DNA from: Candidatus Saccharimonadota bacterium | GTDB lineage: Bacteria > Bacteroidota > Bacteroidia > B-17B0 > Aurantibacillaceae | Assembly: GCA_903970545.1 (NCBI GenBank) | Contig: CAJCJB010000074.1 | Span: forward strand, 1-33,203 | Direction: 5' to 3' | Length of the DNA: 33,203 nt | Shown: positions 1 through 8,815 of the stretch, piece after piece | Numbering within the stretch: the stretch's first letter is position 1 | Layout: the number at the start of each line of letters is the position of its first letter | Made by a program: the position numbers and the translations under genes | Notes under the pieces: generated by a model | What the model saw: only the letters and a program-made list of their open reading frames with translations | Databases searched by the model: none | What the model was told of the DNA's origin: nothing

Positions 1-984
1 ATGAAAACAGTTGAATTTAGAGAAGCCCTGCGTGAAGCCATGAGCGAAGAAATGCGCCGTGATGAGAAGATATTTTTGATGGGTGAAGAGGTTGCCGAAT
101 ATAACGGTGCCTACAAAGTAAGTAAAGGTATGCTTGCCGAATTTGGTGCAAAGCGTGTGATAGATACTCCCATTGCCGAGCTTGGTTTTGCAGGTATTGC
201 CATTGGTGCTGCCATGAATGGTTTGCGCCCCGTGGTAGAGTTTATGACGTTCAACTTCTCGCTGGTGGCTATAGACCAGGTAATAAATTCTGCTGCTAAA
301 ATGTATAGCATGAGTGGCGGGCAATATAGCGTGCCTATTGTGTTTCGCGGGCCAACCGCGTCTGCCGGGCAACTGGGTGCGCAGCACAGTCAGGCGTTTG
401 AGAACTGGTTTGCAAACTGTCCGGGGTTAAAAGTAGTTGTGCCGTCTAACCCTTATGATGCAAAAGGACTTTTAAAATCTGCCATCCGCGATAACGACCC
501 TGTTATTTTTATGGAAAGCGAGCAGATGTATGGCGATAAAGGCGAGATACCCGAAGGAGAATATATCATACCCATTGGTGTTGCCGATATTAAAAGAGCA
601 GGCACCGATGTTACCCTTGTTACTTTTGGCAAGATTACCAAGGTGGCTTTAAAAGCTGCCGAAGAATTGCAGAAAGAAGGCATCAGTGCAGAGGTTATAG
701 ACCTACGCACGGTGCGCCCTATAGATTATGATACGGTGGTTGCTTCGGTTAAAAAAACAAACCGTTTGGTAATTGTAGAAGAAGCCTGGCCGCTGGCAAG
801 CATCTCTTCAGAGATTACCTATATGGTACAAAAACTTGCCTTCGATTATTTGGATGCCCCCATACGCCGCATTACCACTGCCGATGTGCCTTTGCCTTAT
901 GCCCCAACCCTTATTGAAGAATCGTTACCCAACGTTGCCCGCACCGTTAAGGCAGTAAAAGAGGTGATGTATCAGGTTTCTTAA
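1..984 (+). CDS. pdhB: Pyruvate dehydrogenase E1 component, beta subunit
   Basis: 327 aa, the usual length for an E1 beta subunit. With the E1 alpha subunit it forms the thiamine-diphosphate decarboxylase of the cytoplasmic pyruvate dehydrogenase complex, which converts pyruvate to acetyl groups carried on lipoyl-E2. The N-terminal pyrimidine-binding half contains the family motif around DTPIAELGFAG, with E60 the expected cofactor-activating glutamate. The C-terminal transketolase-like half runs from about residue 200 (VTLVTFG, then VEEAW and the terminal ADVPLPYAPTLE-like segment). The ATG is the first base of the window, so the upstream context is not visible. A branched-chain 2-oxoacid E1 beta is the main alternative, but the sequence reads most like PdhB. 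Confidence 0.93.
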   Translation: MKTVEFREALREAMSEEMRRDEKIFLMGEEVAEYNGAYKVSKGMLAEFGAKRVIDTPIAELGFAGIAIGAAMNGLRPVVEFMTFNFSLVAIDQVINSAAKMYSMSGGQYSVPIVFRGPTASAGQLGAQHSQAFENWFANCPGLKVVVPSNPYDAKGLLKSAIRDNDPVIFMESEQMYGDKGEIPEGEYIIPIGVADIKRAGTDVTLVTFGKITKVALKAAEELQKEGISAEVIDLRTVRPIDYDTVVASVKKTNRLVIVEEAWPLASISSEITYMVQKLAFDYLDAPIRRITTADVPLPYAPTLIEESLPNVARTVKAVKEVMYQVS

Positions 985-990
985 CGTAAT

Positions 991-1076
991 ACTGAGCCTG
1001 TCGAAGTATGGGCGTTCCCTTTGATTACAAAGGTCGGGCTTTACACTTCAATCTTTTGTCGATTACAACAAAAGGA
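991..1076. repeat. Intergenic repeat-like element with hairpin
   Basis: The 191-bp gap after pdhB starts with ACTGAGCCTGTCGAAGTA (991-1008), a string I recall as a dispersed intergenic repeat in Bacteroidota genomes. A hairpin follows: CTTTTGT (1053-1059) pairs with ACAAAAG (1068-1074), extended by one wobble pair. No open frame or promoter is convincing here. The dispersed nature comes from memory, since only one copy lies in this window. Confidence 0.4.
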
Positions 1077-1175
1077 TTTTCGTTGCAATCCCTAACACAA
1101 AAAGAGGAATTGAAAAGTAAAGTATTATCCGAAATAAAAAAAGTGTAGCTTTACCTCTTAACTTTTTTAGAACGT

Positions 1176-2654
1176 ATGTCTAATCTTTTTAGAAAGAAAC
1201 CCATAGAGGCATTTCAGGCTGAAATGAAAAAGAGCGGTTTAAACCGTGTACTTACCAAATGGGGCTTAACATCTTTAGGTATTGGCGCTATTATTGGCGG
1301 CGGTATTTTTACGCTTACCGGTATTGCCGCGCATGATTTTGCGGGACCCGCTTTGGCTCTTTCGTTTGTAATAGCGGGTATCGGCTGTATGTTTGCCAGT
1401 TTGTGTTATGCCGAGTTTGCCTCGGTGCTGCCTGTTGAAGGTTCTGCTTACTCCTATGCATACGGAACTATTGGCGAGTTATTTGCCTGGTTCATCGGTT
1501 GGAATCTTATTTTAGAATATATGATGGGGGCTACTACCGTAGCCGTTGCCTGGAGTGGCTATTTTGTAAAACTACTGCATTTGTTTCATGTAGATTTCCC
1601 TATTTGGTTGTGCAACGATTTAGCTACTGCTACCGAAAAGTGTACTGCCGCTGGATTAGCTATACCAAGTTTTGCTTTCAACCTTCCTGCATTTATAATT
1701 ACCTGGATTGTTACTGCCATCTTAGTAAAAGGCATTAAAGAAGCTGCAAGTACGAACAACATTATTGTAATTGTAAAAATAGCTGTGGTGTTATTTGTAA
1801 TTATTGTAGGTGCTTTTTACATTAACACCGCAAACTGGCATCCGTTTATTCCTGATGAGGTTAAAACCATTACCGATGGGGTAGAGCATGTTAAGTTTGG
1901 TTTTGGTGGCGTGCTTACTGCTGCCACTATTGTGTTTTTTGCCTACATAGGCTTTGATGCAGTATCTACTCAGGCCGGCGAGGCAATTAATCCTAAAAAA
2001 GATGTTCCGTTTGCCATTGTGGCATCGTTAGTAGTATGTACTATATTGTATATTTTAGTATCATTAGTATTAACCGGAATGGTTAGGTACGACCAATTAG
2101 ATAAAGCTGCTCCGGTAGCTTCGGCTTTTTCGGGCATTGGCTTAAACTGGGCGGTTTTCTTTATTACTATTGCTGCAACGGCAGGCTTAACATCGGTAAT
2201 GCTGGTAATGATGTTGGGACAAACCCGTATTTTCTTAGGAATGGCGAAGGATGGTTTACTGCCAAAAGGTTTGTTTGGCACTTTACACCCTAAGTTTAAA
2301 ACACCTTACCGAAGCACGCTTTTAGTCGGTGCTATTATCTCTATTATTGCATCTATCACTCCTATCGAAAAAATATCTGAAATGTGCAGTATGGGAACTT
2401 TATTGGCGTTTGGGATGGTGTGCGTAGCCGTAATGATTTTACGCTACAAAAAGCCTGAATTAGAGCGTCCCTACAAAACCCCTGCTGTTTATTTGGTAGG
2501 CACATTGGGGGTTTCGTTTAATTTATTCTTAATGAAATTCGTTCGCCCTGAGACTTGGGTTGCCTTTTTAATTTGGGGAGCTATAGGCATTATTGTTTAT
2601 TTCTTGTACAGTCGCAAAAGCAGTAACCTTAATAATCCCGATTATAAGCCATAG
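1176..2654 (+). CDS. APC-superfamily amino-acid permease
   Basis: 492 aa, about 12 predicted membrane helices, matching the basic amino acid/polyamine antiporter or cationic amino acid transporter type (YfnA/CAT-like) of the APC superfamily. The first helix carries the family signature GIGAIIGGGIFTLTG, where the unwound glycine-rich stretch forms the substrate site. A second conserved block, FAYIGFDAVSTQAGEAINPKK, is helix 6 and the following loop. It imports or exchanges an amino acid across the inner membrane; the substrate cannot be told from sequence. It is probably its own transcription unit, separated from pdhB by 191 bp of repeat-like DNA and from trxA by 85 bp. Confidence 0.88.
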   Translation: MSNLFRKKPIEAFQAEMKKSGLNRVLTKWGLTSLGIGAIIGGGIFTLTGIAAHDFAGPALALSFVIAGIGCMFASLCYAEFASVLPVEGSAYSYAYGTIGELFAWFIGWNLILEYMMGATTVAVAWSGYFVKLLHLFHVDFPIWLCNDLATATEKCTAAGLAIPSFAFNLPAFIITWIVTAILVKGIKEAASTNNIIVIVKIAVVLFVIIVGAFYINTANWHPFIPDEVKTITDGVEHVKFGFGGVLTAATIVFFAYIGFDAVSTQAGEAINPKKDVPFAIVASLVVCTILYILVSLVLTGMVRYDQLDKAAPVASAFSGIGLNWAVFFITIAATAGLTSVMLVMMLGQTRIFLGMAKDGLLPKGLFGTLHPKFKTPYRSTLLVGAIISIIASITPIEKISEMCSMGTLLAFGMVCVAVMILRYKKPELERPYKTPAVYLVGTLGVSFNLFLMKFVRPETWVAFLIWGAIGIIVYFLYSRKSSNLNNPDYKP

Positions 2655-2682
2655 TGGCAGATTAATAAGATTGGAAAGAAAT

Positions 2683-2715
2683 TTGATACTGGAATAGAAC
2701 AAATCAGTAACTTTA
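2683..2715 (+). promoter_or_regulatory. Possible trxA promoter
   Basis: TTG (2683-2685), 22 bp, then TAACTTTA (2708-2715), one base from the Bacteroidota -7 consensus TAnnTTTG. It would give a leader of about 20 nt before the thioredoxin ATG. The last base is non-consensus, so support is moderate. Confidence 0.35.
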
Positions 2716-2739
2716 TAACTCATTAAAAGCAAAAATATC

Positions 2740-3057
2740 ATGGCAGTAGAAATCACAGATGGCAACTTTGAAACCGTTGTAAAAAATTCAGATAAAGTAG
2801 TGTTAGTAGATTTTTGGGCAGAGTGGTGTGGTCCTTGCCGCATGGTAGGTCCTATAGTAGAAGAATTGGCTAAAGAATATGATGGCAAAGCGGTTATCGG
2901 TAAATTAAATGTAGATAACAACCCCAACGTATCTATGGAATTTGGTGTGCGCAACATACCAACTATTTTATTCTTTAAAAACGGTAAAGTAGTTGATAAG
3001 CAAGTGGGCACTGTGCCAAAAGCACAATTGGCCGCTAAGCTGCAAGCACAACTTTAA
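2740..3057 (+). CDS. trxA: Thioredoxin
   Basis: 105 aa, standard thioredoxin length. The active-site motif WCGPC sits at about residues 30-34 in FWAEWCGPCRM, with the conserved cis-proline region NIPTILFFKNGK further on. It is the cytoplasmic disulfide reductase that, with thioredoxin reductase, reduces ribonucleotide reductase, peroxiredoxins and other proteins. It has no signal peptide, unlike the periplasmic thioredoxin-like resA/dsbE proteins. It is monocistronic as far as the sequence shows: a palindromic repeat follows directly and the next gene starts 83 bp on. Confidence 0.96.
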   Translation: MAVEITDGNFETVVKNSDKVVLVDFWAEWCGPCRMVGPIVEELAKEYDGKAVIGKLNVDNNPNVSMEFGVRNIPTILFFKNGKVVDKQVGTVPKAQLAAKLQAQL

Positions 3058-3060
3058 TTT

Positions 3061-3129
3061 TAGTTAATAGGTATAGCGAATAGTTATTTGTTTACGAGTT
3101 GTTATCTAGTAACTATTGCCTATTAACTA
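3061..3129. repeat. Imperfect inverted repeat between trxA and the DUF58 gene
   Basis: The arm TAGTTAATAGG...AATAGTTA (3061-3086) is mirrored by TAACTATTGCCTATTAACTA (3110-3129), giving a long imperfect hairpin. It lies 3 bp after the trxA stop, so it could act as a terminator or mRNA-stabilising stem. It has no clear U-tract. It resembles TAGTTAATAG-type intergenic repeats and may instead be a dispersed palindrome. Confidence 0.5.
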
Positions 3130-3140
3130 TTCACTTGAAA

Positions 3141-4076
3141 ATGCCCATTCTTCATCCTCAATACATTCAAAAGTATTCTGCTTTAGAGCTATTGGCCAAG
3201 CAGGTGGTAGAGGGTTTTATAACAGGCTTGCATAAAAGTCCGTTTCATGGTTTCTCGGTTGAGTTTGCCGAACATCGTATTTACAACCCCGGCGAAAGCA
3301 CCAAGCATATAGACTGGAAATTATATGGGCGCAGCGATAAACTTTTTATCAAACGCTACGAAGAAGAAACCAACCTGCGTTGTCAGTTGGTTATAGATGC
3401 TTCCTCATCTATGTACTATCCTGTAGATACAAAAGCTGCTGCCGAAGAACAAAACAATAAAATTAATTTCTCTATTAAATGTGCGGCTGCCTTATCAGAG
3501 TTGTTATTGCGACAACGAGATGCCGTTGGTTTAAGTATTTTTTCTGATAAGCTGAACTTTCATGCACCTGCGCGTTCGAGCACGGCGCAAAAAAAGATGC
3601 TGTTTCAGGAGTTAGAAAACTTACAGAAACAATACAACCCAAAAGCCACTGCCGAAACCTTTGCCGGAACGCTGTTAGACCAAATAGCAGAGATAACCCA
3701 CAAGCGCTCGCTCATTATTATTTTTAGCGATATGTTTGATAATGCCGAACGAGAAGATGTTTTATTTTCGGCCCTGCAACATTTAAAACACAAAAAGCAC
3801 GAAGTACTTTTGTTTCATGTGCACGATAAGAAAAGCGAACTGAACTTTGATTTTGAAAACCGCCCCCACCATTTTATAGATATGGAAAGTGGCGAAGAGA
3901 TAAAGCTAAACCCCCAACAGGCTAAAGATAATTACCTAAGCCGCATGAACACCTACATAAGCGATTTAAAAACCAAATGCGGACAATACAAAATAGATTT
4001 TATACAAGCCGATATTGCCGAAGGGTTTGATAAGGTGCTGTATGCCTATCTTGTTAAACGGGCAGCTATGCTTTAA
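3141..4076 (+). CDS. DUF58 domain protein (vWA-like)
   Basis: 311 aa from the ATG at 3141 (MPILHPQYIQK). An upstream in-frame ATG at 3099 lies inside the preceding palindromic repeat and is unlikely to be used. The family signature YNPGESTKHIDWKLYGRSDK, followed by the MIDAS-like DASSSM at about residue 86, marks the DUF58/von Willebrand A-like fold. Such proteins usually pair with MoxR AAA+ ATPases and BatA-type membrane proteins in metal-ion-dependent chaperone-like complexes; none of those partners is next to it here. There is no signal peptide, so it is cytoplasmic. Its molecular function is not established. Confidence 0.85.
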   Translation: MPILHPQYIQKYSALELLAKQVVEGFITGLHKSPFHGFSVEFAEHRIYNPGESTKHIDWKLYGRSDKLFIKRYEEETNLRCQLVIDASSSMYYPVDTKAAAEEQNNKINFSIKCAAALSELLLRQRDAVGLSIFSDKLNFHAPARSSTAQKKMLFQELENLQKQYNPKATAETFAGTLLDQIAEITHKRSLIIIFSDMFDNAEREDVLFSALQHLKHKKHEVLLFHVHDKKSELNFDFENRPHHFIDMESGEEIKLNPQQAKDNYLSRMNTYISDLKTKCGQYKIDFIQADIAEGFDKVLYAYLVKRAAML

Positions 4077-4222
4077 TTTTAAATTACGGAAGACTAACGC
4101 AAATAACAAACCTTTTGCTTATTACATGCGCGTTCCAGCATTTTCAAACAGCAATCATAAAACTTTATACTCCAATAATATTTTTCAGGGATGTTAATCT
4201 CTAAATTGTTTAATTTTAGTCC

Positions 4223-5884
4223 GTGCTTAAAAAGCTTCACATAAAAAACTACGCCCTGCTGGAAGAAGTAACCATTGGCTTTGATAAATCGCTAACGGTA
4301 ATTACGGGTGAGACGGGCGCGGGAAAATCTATTATGCTGGGTGCTTTGGGTTTGGTGCTGGGCGAGCGTGCCGATATGGCCGTGCTGCGAGATAAACAAA
4401 AGAAGTGCATTGTTGAGGCAAGTTTTTTAATCGACTCGTATTCGTTAGAGAACTTTTTTACAGAGAACGAACTGGATTATGAAGCCGAGACTACCATACG
4501 CAGGGAGATTGCACCTGATGGGAAATCGCGTGCGTTTATTAATGATACACCCGTTAATCTTAATGTATTAAAAAGCCTGTCTCAGTTTTTGATTGATGTG
4601 CATTCTCAGCATGAGACCTTGCTTTTAAACCAGGCATCATTCAGGTTTAATATGGTTGATGCGTTTGCGAATTGTATTGAAGAGAGAAAACAATACAATG
4701 GTTTCTTTGTGCAGTTAAAAGAAAAAGAAAAGAAGCTGAACGAGCTACTGACTTTTGAACAACAGGCAAAAAAGGATTTTGATTATTACCAGTTTCAGTT
4801 TACCGAGTTAGAACAGGTAAACCTGAAGGAAGGAAACCTGCAGCAATTAGAGCAAGAGTACGATACGCTGAACAATGCCGAGTTCATTAAACAAAATTTA
4901 GTGAAGGCTTCGGCAAGTATAGATGGTGGGGAGGAGAATATTTTACCGCACCTGTCGGCTTTAAAAAGCAGTTTGGCACAACTTACCCGATATGGCAAAA
5001 CCTATGAGGAGCTTGCTGCGAGGGTGCAATCGGTGTATATAGAACTAAAAGATATTTCGGCAGAAGTAGATAATGTAAATGATAAAGTTGTTTTCGACCA
5101 GCAAAAACTGGAGGACATTACCACCCAATTAGACTTGCTAAACCGACTGTTGAAGAAACACGGTGCAAGCAACGAGCAAGAACTGATAAAAGTAAAAGCT
5201 GAGATAGAAGAAAAACTTAGTCAGTTTAATTCTATAGAAGAGCAGATACAAAAACTACAGACCGAGATTAAAAAACTAAACGAAAGCGTTTGGACAAAAG
5301 CCAAAGCCCTGTCGGATAAAAGAAAGAAGGTGATACCGGTTATACAAACATCTGTGCGCAACATGCTTGCCGATTTAAGTATGCCTAATGCGCAACTGGT
5401 TATTAATTGCAAGCCTACTGAAACACTTGGTAATTATGGATCAGATGAGTTGCAGTTCTTATTTTCTGCCAACAAAGGGTTGCCACTTAGTGAGCTACAC
5501 AAGGTAGCATCGGGCGGAGAGTTATCTCGTTTAATGCTTTGCTTAAAATCTCACCTTGCCGAAAAGACCGCCTTGCCAACCATCATCTTTGATGAGATAG
5601 ATACAGGTGTTTCCGGCGATGTTGCACATAAAATAGGAACTATACTTTTAAAAATGGGTAGCACCATGCAGGTTATAGCCATTACCCATTTACCTCAGCT
5701 GGCATCTAAAGGTAAACAGCATTTGTTTGTATATAAACAGGATATTAAGGAGCAAACACAATCGGAAATTAAAACACTTACTGCCGAAGAGCGCGTAGTA
5801 GAAATTGCCAAAATGCTAAGTACCGGAAAACCCACTGAATCTGCGCTGTTGAACGCTAAAGAGCTTTTGAGTTTAAGGAATTAA
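4223..5884 (+). CDS. recN: DNA repair protein RecN
   Basis: 553 aa, normal RecN length. It starts at a GTG (LKKLHIKNYALLEEV), the conserved N terminus of this SMC-like ATPase. Walker A GETGAGKS lies at residues 29-36. A coiled-coil arm fills roughly residues 150-380. The ABC signature VASGGELSRLMLCLKS and Walker B IIFDEIDTGVSG follow in the C-terminal half. RecN joins broken DNA ends and helps RecA-dependent double-strand break repair. It converges with the S41 protease gene, only 2 bp apart, with no visible terminator hairpin. The last 146 bp upstream hold no other gene. Confidence 0.95.
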   Translation: MLKKLHIKNYALLEEVTIGFDKSLTVITGETGAGKSIMLGALGLVLGERADMAVLRDKQKKCIVEASFLIDSYSLENFFTENELDYEAETTIRREIAPDGKSRAFINDTPVNLNVLKSLSQFLIDVHSQHETLLLNQASFRFNMVDAFANCIEERKQYNGFFVQLKEKEKKLNELLTFEQQAKKDFDYYQFQFTELEQVNLKEGNLQQLEQEYDTLNNAEFIKQNLVKASASIDGGEENILPHLSALKSSLAQLTRYGKTYEELAARVQSVYIELKDISAEVDNVNDKVVFDQQKLEDITTQLDLLNRLLKKHGASNEQELIKVKAEIEEKLSQFNSIEEQIQKLQTEIKKLNESVWTKAKALSDKRKKVIPVIQTSVRNMLADLSMPNAQLVINCKPTETLGNYGSDELQFLFSANKGLPLSELHKVASGGELSRLMLCLKSHLAEKTALPTIIFDEIDTGVSGDVAHKIGTILLKMGSTMQVIAITHLPQLASKGKQHLFVYKQDIKEQTQSEIKTLTAEERVVEIAKMLSTGKPTESALLNAKELLSLRN

Positions 5885-5886
5885 AA

Positions 5887-7506
5887 CTACTGGTTTAAGT
5901 CTTTTATAGCTGCGCGGTAAACATTATCTTCTTTCAGCAGCACGAGGTAGTAAGCATTGTTATCGAATAAATTGCGCCCTATCAATGCTTTGATTTGAGT
6001 AAGCAAATAACCAGATGATTTCTTTAATTGCGCTTCATTCTTTGGGATACCATTTTTTTCGGCAAAGGCGACAAATTCATTTAGTAATGCAAAGGTAGGT
6101 GCGTAGTCCTTTACAAAATCGGCAGCAGTTTTATAGGAGGCAAAAGATGCGCGGTGTTTATCGGCATAACTGAATGCAAAATCGTTTACAAGCCCTTTAT
6201 AGAATACTTTATTCAAATAAGTGGAGCGGTAAGAGGTATCAATAGGGACAAAAATATCCGGCATGATGCCACCTCCGCCATATACGGTTCTGCCGGAAAC
6301 AGTTTTAAACTTAAGACTATCCGCAAAGTGGATGCTATCTGAATGCAACATTTCTCCATTTTCATAACGCTCGTACTCTTCGCTATAATAAGCCTCTAAA
6401 CCTTTGTTATATGGCTTTTGAATGCAACGCCCGCTTGGGGTGTAGTAACGGGCGACAGTTAAACGGATGGCAGAACCATCAGGTATTTCAATTTGTTCCT
6501 GCACCAAGCCTTTACCAAAAGAGCGACGACCGATAATGGTTGCTCTGTCATTATCCTGCAAAGCACCCGAAACAATTTCGCTGGCAGAGGCAGAGCCTTC
6601 ATCAATTAAAACAACCAGCTTATTCGCTTCGAAGCTGCCTTTTTCAGTAGCCACATATTTTTTCATGGGACTGCTCTTACCTTTGGTATATACAATCAGC
6701 ATTCCTTTGCTTAGGAATTCATCGGCAATATCAACTGCTGCATTAAGATAACCACCACCGTTTCCGCGCAGGTCAATAATGAGTTTTTTCATACCCTGTT
6801 TGGTAAGTTTGTTAAATCCTTTCCTGAACTCATCATAAGTAGCCGAAGCAAAACGACTAACTTTGATATAGCCCATACCGGGTTCTGTTAAAATACTGAC
6901 ATCAACACTGTAAATAGGTATCTCACCACGGGTAATAGTGAAATCGAGTAATTGTTTTTGCCCCTCGCGCTTAATGCTAATATTTACTTTAGTATCTTTC
7001 TGTCCGCGAAGCATCTCAAACACTTTCTTATTGGTAATTTTTATACCAGCAACGTTTTTTCCTTCAACCTTTACAATCCTGTCTCCGGCTTTAAGACCTA
7101 ATCTCTCAGAAGGGCCACCCTCTATGGGATGCACCACACAAATGGTATCATTAACAATATTAAACTCAATACCTATACCATGAAAGTTGCCTTGCAGCGG
7201 TTCGTTTACTTCCTCTAATTCTTTTGCAGGGATATACTCAGAGTGTGGGTCTAACTGATGGAGCATGGCAGTAAGTGTACTTTCTTCCAGCTTTTTACGG
7301 TTGATGGTATCTACGTAATTATCTTCAATAAAATTTAACACATTATCCAGCTTCCCTGTTTTTTGATGGGGTGATGCAATATTGGCAGCATTTTGACGTT
7401 TAACCGTCAGCAAAGAACCTAATACAACTCCGGCAATAAGCAGGCAGGAATAGATAAGAGGGTTAAGCCATTTGCGGGGTGAAGAATTGTTAATAGGATC
7501 TTCCAT
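5887..7506 (-). CDS. S41 family C-terminal processing peptidase
   Basis: 539 aa. One N-terminal membrane anchor (about residues 16-34) precedes an export-oriented protease of the CtpA/Prc type. A PDZ domain covers about residues 100-185 (GLKAGDRIVKVEGK). The peptidase core contains the Ser/Lys dyad: S307 in GSASASEI and K332 in FGKGLVQ. These enzymes trim unstructured C termini of periplasmic proteins. The C-terminal ~170 residues are an extension common in Bacteroidota homologues. It is transcribed divergently from the lipoprotein gene, with back-to-back -7 elements between them. Confidence 0.93.
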   Translation of the reverse strand: MEDPINNSSPRKWLNPLIYSCLLIAGVVLGSLLTVKRQNAANIASPHQKTGKLDNVLNFIEDNYVDTINRKKLEESTLTAMLHQLDPHSEYIPAKELEEVNEPLQGNFHGIGIEFNIVNDTICVVHPIEGGPSERLGLKAGDRIVKVEGKNVAGIKITNKKVFEMLRGQKDTKVNISIKREGQKQLLDFTITRGEIPIYSVDVSILTEPGMGYIKVSRFASATYDEFRKGFNKLTKQGMKKLIIDLRGNGGGYLNAAVDIADEFLSKGMLIVYTKGKSSPMKKYVATEKGSFEANKLVVLIDEGSASASEIVSGALQDNDRATIIGRRSFGKGLVQEQIEIPDGSAIRLTVARYYTPSGRCIQKPYNKGLEAYYSEEYERYENGEMLHSDSIHFADSLKFKTVSGRTVYGGGGIMPDIFVPIDTSYRSTYLNKVFYKGLVNDFAFSYADKHRASFASYKTAADFVKDYAPTFALLNEFVAFAEKNGIPKNEAQLKKSSGYLLTQIKALIGRNLFDNNAYYLVLLKEDNVYRAAIKDLNQ

Positions 7507-7517
7507 ATATTCGTGCG

Positions 7518-7525
7518 CAAAAGTA
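7518..7525 (-). promoter_or_regulatory. -7 element for the S41 protease gene
   Basis: On the minus strand this reads TACTTTTG, an exact TAnnTTTG match, about 12 bp upstream of the ATG. No well-placed -33 TTG is visible. It lies only 6 bp from the opposing -7 element of the lipoprotein gene, so the two promoters probably compete. Confidence 0.45.
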
Positions 7526-7531
7526 ATTGTT

Positions 7532-7539
7532 TAATTTTG
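7532..7539 (+). promoter_or_regulatory. -7 element for the Rieske-like lipoprotein gene
   Basis: TAATTTTG matches TAnnTTTG exactly and ends 1 bp before the first in-frame ATG. If used, transcription would begin at about 7544, at or inside the possible start codons, giving a leaderless or near-leaderless message. Confidence 0.4.
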
Positions 7540-7540
7540 T

Positions 7541-8023
7541 ATGGTGATGAGTAAAGTTAGATACGGCGTGTTTTTGGTTTTAGCGGCAATGGGGCTTGTT
7601 ATTCTTTCTTGTAAAAAATCCACAACGCAGCAAAGTTCAAATAATGCAGTGCTTAATCAGGCAGCTAACACACACTTTACGACTAACGTTTATTTATCCT
7701 CGCACCCTAACCTTACTGTGCCAGGTGTTGATACTATTTCTCAAAACCCTAATGTGGGAATTAGGGGTCTTTTAATTTATCGTGCAACAGAGACGGAGTT
7801 TTATGTATATGAAAGAGCTTGCACCTATGATGGCTTATCAAATGTGAAAGCAAAGGTTTTTTCGGCACAAGGTAGTTTTACCTGCACCGATAATGTTTGT
7901 GGCTCTGTATTTACGATTGCAGATGGCTCAGGGCAGCCCACACATGGACCGGCTACCTATGCTTTAAAGCAATACAAATGGACTCTTGACGGCACAGGGA
8001 ATGTACTGACTATTAGCAACTAA
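7541..8023 (+). CDS. Lipoprotein with degenerate Rieske-like fold
   Basis: 160 aa. A signal peptide with lipobox (VILSCKK) predicts an acylated, membrane-anchored protein. ATG codons at 7541 and 7547 are both possible starts; the second fits the adjacent promoter better. The segment YERACTYDG..., FTCTDNVCGSVFTIADGSGQ and THGPATYALKQYKW follows the layout of Rieske-type proteins (first ligand loop, CxxCG loop, then the conserved GPAxxxLxxY strand). The histidines that bind the 2Fe-2S cluster are missing from both loops, so no cluster is expected. Bacteroidota carry many such Rieske-like lipoproteins of unknown role. It converges with the TPR gene with no gap. Confidence 0.7.
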   Translation: MVMSKVRYGVFLVLAAMGLVILSCKKSTTQQSSNNAVLNQAANTHFTTNVYLSSHPNLTVPGVDTISQNPNVGIRGLLIYRATETEFYVYERACTYDGLSNVKAKVFSAQGSFTCTDNVCGSVFTIADGSGQPTHGPATYALKQYKWTLDGTGNVLTISN

Positions 8024-8779
8024 TTATTTTAGGATGGCTAATTGTGTTTTTGCCTGTGCGGCATAAAAGCCTTGTGCATCAGCAATGTGCTGAAGCAGGG
8101 TTTTAGCCTCATCATTCTTTTGCAAATCAATAAAACATAATGCTTTGTACCAATAAGCTTCTTGCTTAAACACATTGTTTGGTAAGTTACCAATACGGTT
8201 TAGCATAATTAAAGCCTGTGCATAATTCTTTTGATAAAAGTGTGCAGCTCCTGTATAAAAAAAGGCATTCGGGTCGTCGCGGTTTAATAAAGGTTTTAGT
8301 TTAGTAATAGCCACATCAAACTTTTGCGCACTGAAGTTTTTCATTGCCTGATTAATTAAATTAGGCGCAGCCGTATCGCTTATGCTTAGTGCAGTTCCAT
8401 CGGGATTGTAATACAGCTTTTGATAATCGGTAACTTTTAAATCGTATAAATAAATTACAGGCGAGTTGGGTAATAATTCAATCAGTTTACGTTCTCTATC
8501 AGTAGGGTTACCCTTTTCGAGCATGCTTTCTTCCTCGGGCATCAATACAATAGCCTCGGCATCTTTATCAATATGCATGTGATGATGTATCCTGTAAAAA
8601 TGTTCTCCGCCAAAAATAGAACTGTCTTTATTAAGTTCTTTATTTTGTTCTGATGATATACTGTTGTTGTTCTGTTTGTGGTGAGTAAACAGATATACCA
8701 AACCACCTGCAATAAGTAAACCACTTACAAAAGCTAAGAGTGTTCTTTTATGGTTAGGGGAGCCTGAATTTGTATTCAT
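8024..8779 (-). CDS. Membrane-anchored tetratricopeptide-like protein
   Basis: 251 aa. A single hydrophobic helix near the N terminus (TLLAFVSGLLIAGGLVYLF) anchors the protein with its bulk outside the cytoplasm. The C-terminal half (about residues 140-250) has helical TPR-like repeats: NQAMKNFSAQKFDVAITKLKPLL, AFFYTGAAHFYQKNYAQALIML and AYWYKALCFIDLQKNDEAKTLL. That suggests a protein-interaction scaffold. It starts 36 bp after the paaD stop in the same direction, so the two are probably co-transcribed. No specific function can be assigned. Confidence 0.75.
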   Translation of the reverse strand: MNTNSGSPNHKRTLLAFVSGLLIAGGLVYLFTHHKQNNNSISSEQNKELNKDSSIFGGEHFYRIHHHMHIDKDAEAIVLMPEEESMLEKGNPTDRERKLIELLPNSPVIYLYDLKVTDYQKLYYNPDGTALSISDTAAPNLINQAMKNFSAQKFDVAITKLKPLLNRDDPNAFFYTGAAHFYQKNYAQALIMLNRIGNLPNNVFKQEAYWYKALCFIDLQKNDEAKTLLQHIADAQGFYAAQAKTQLAILK

Positions 8780-8815
8780 AACGTCAAAGATAATTTTATA
8801 ACAGATATAATCTTG

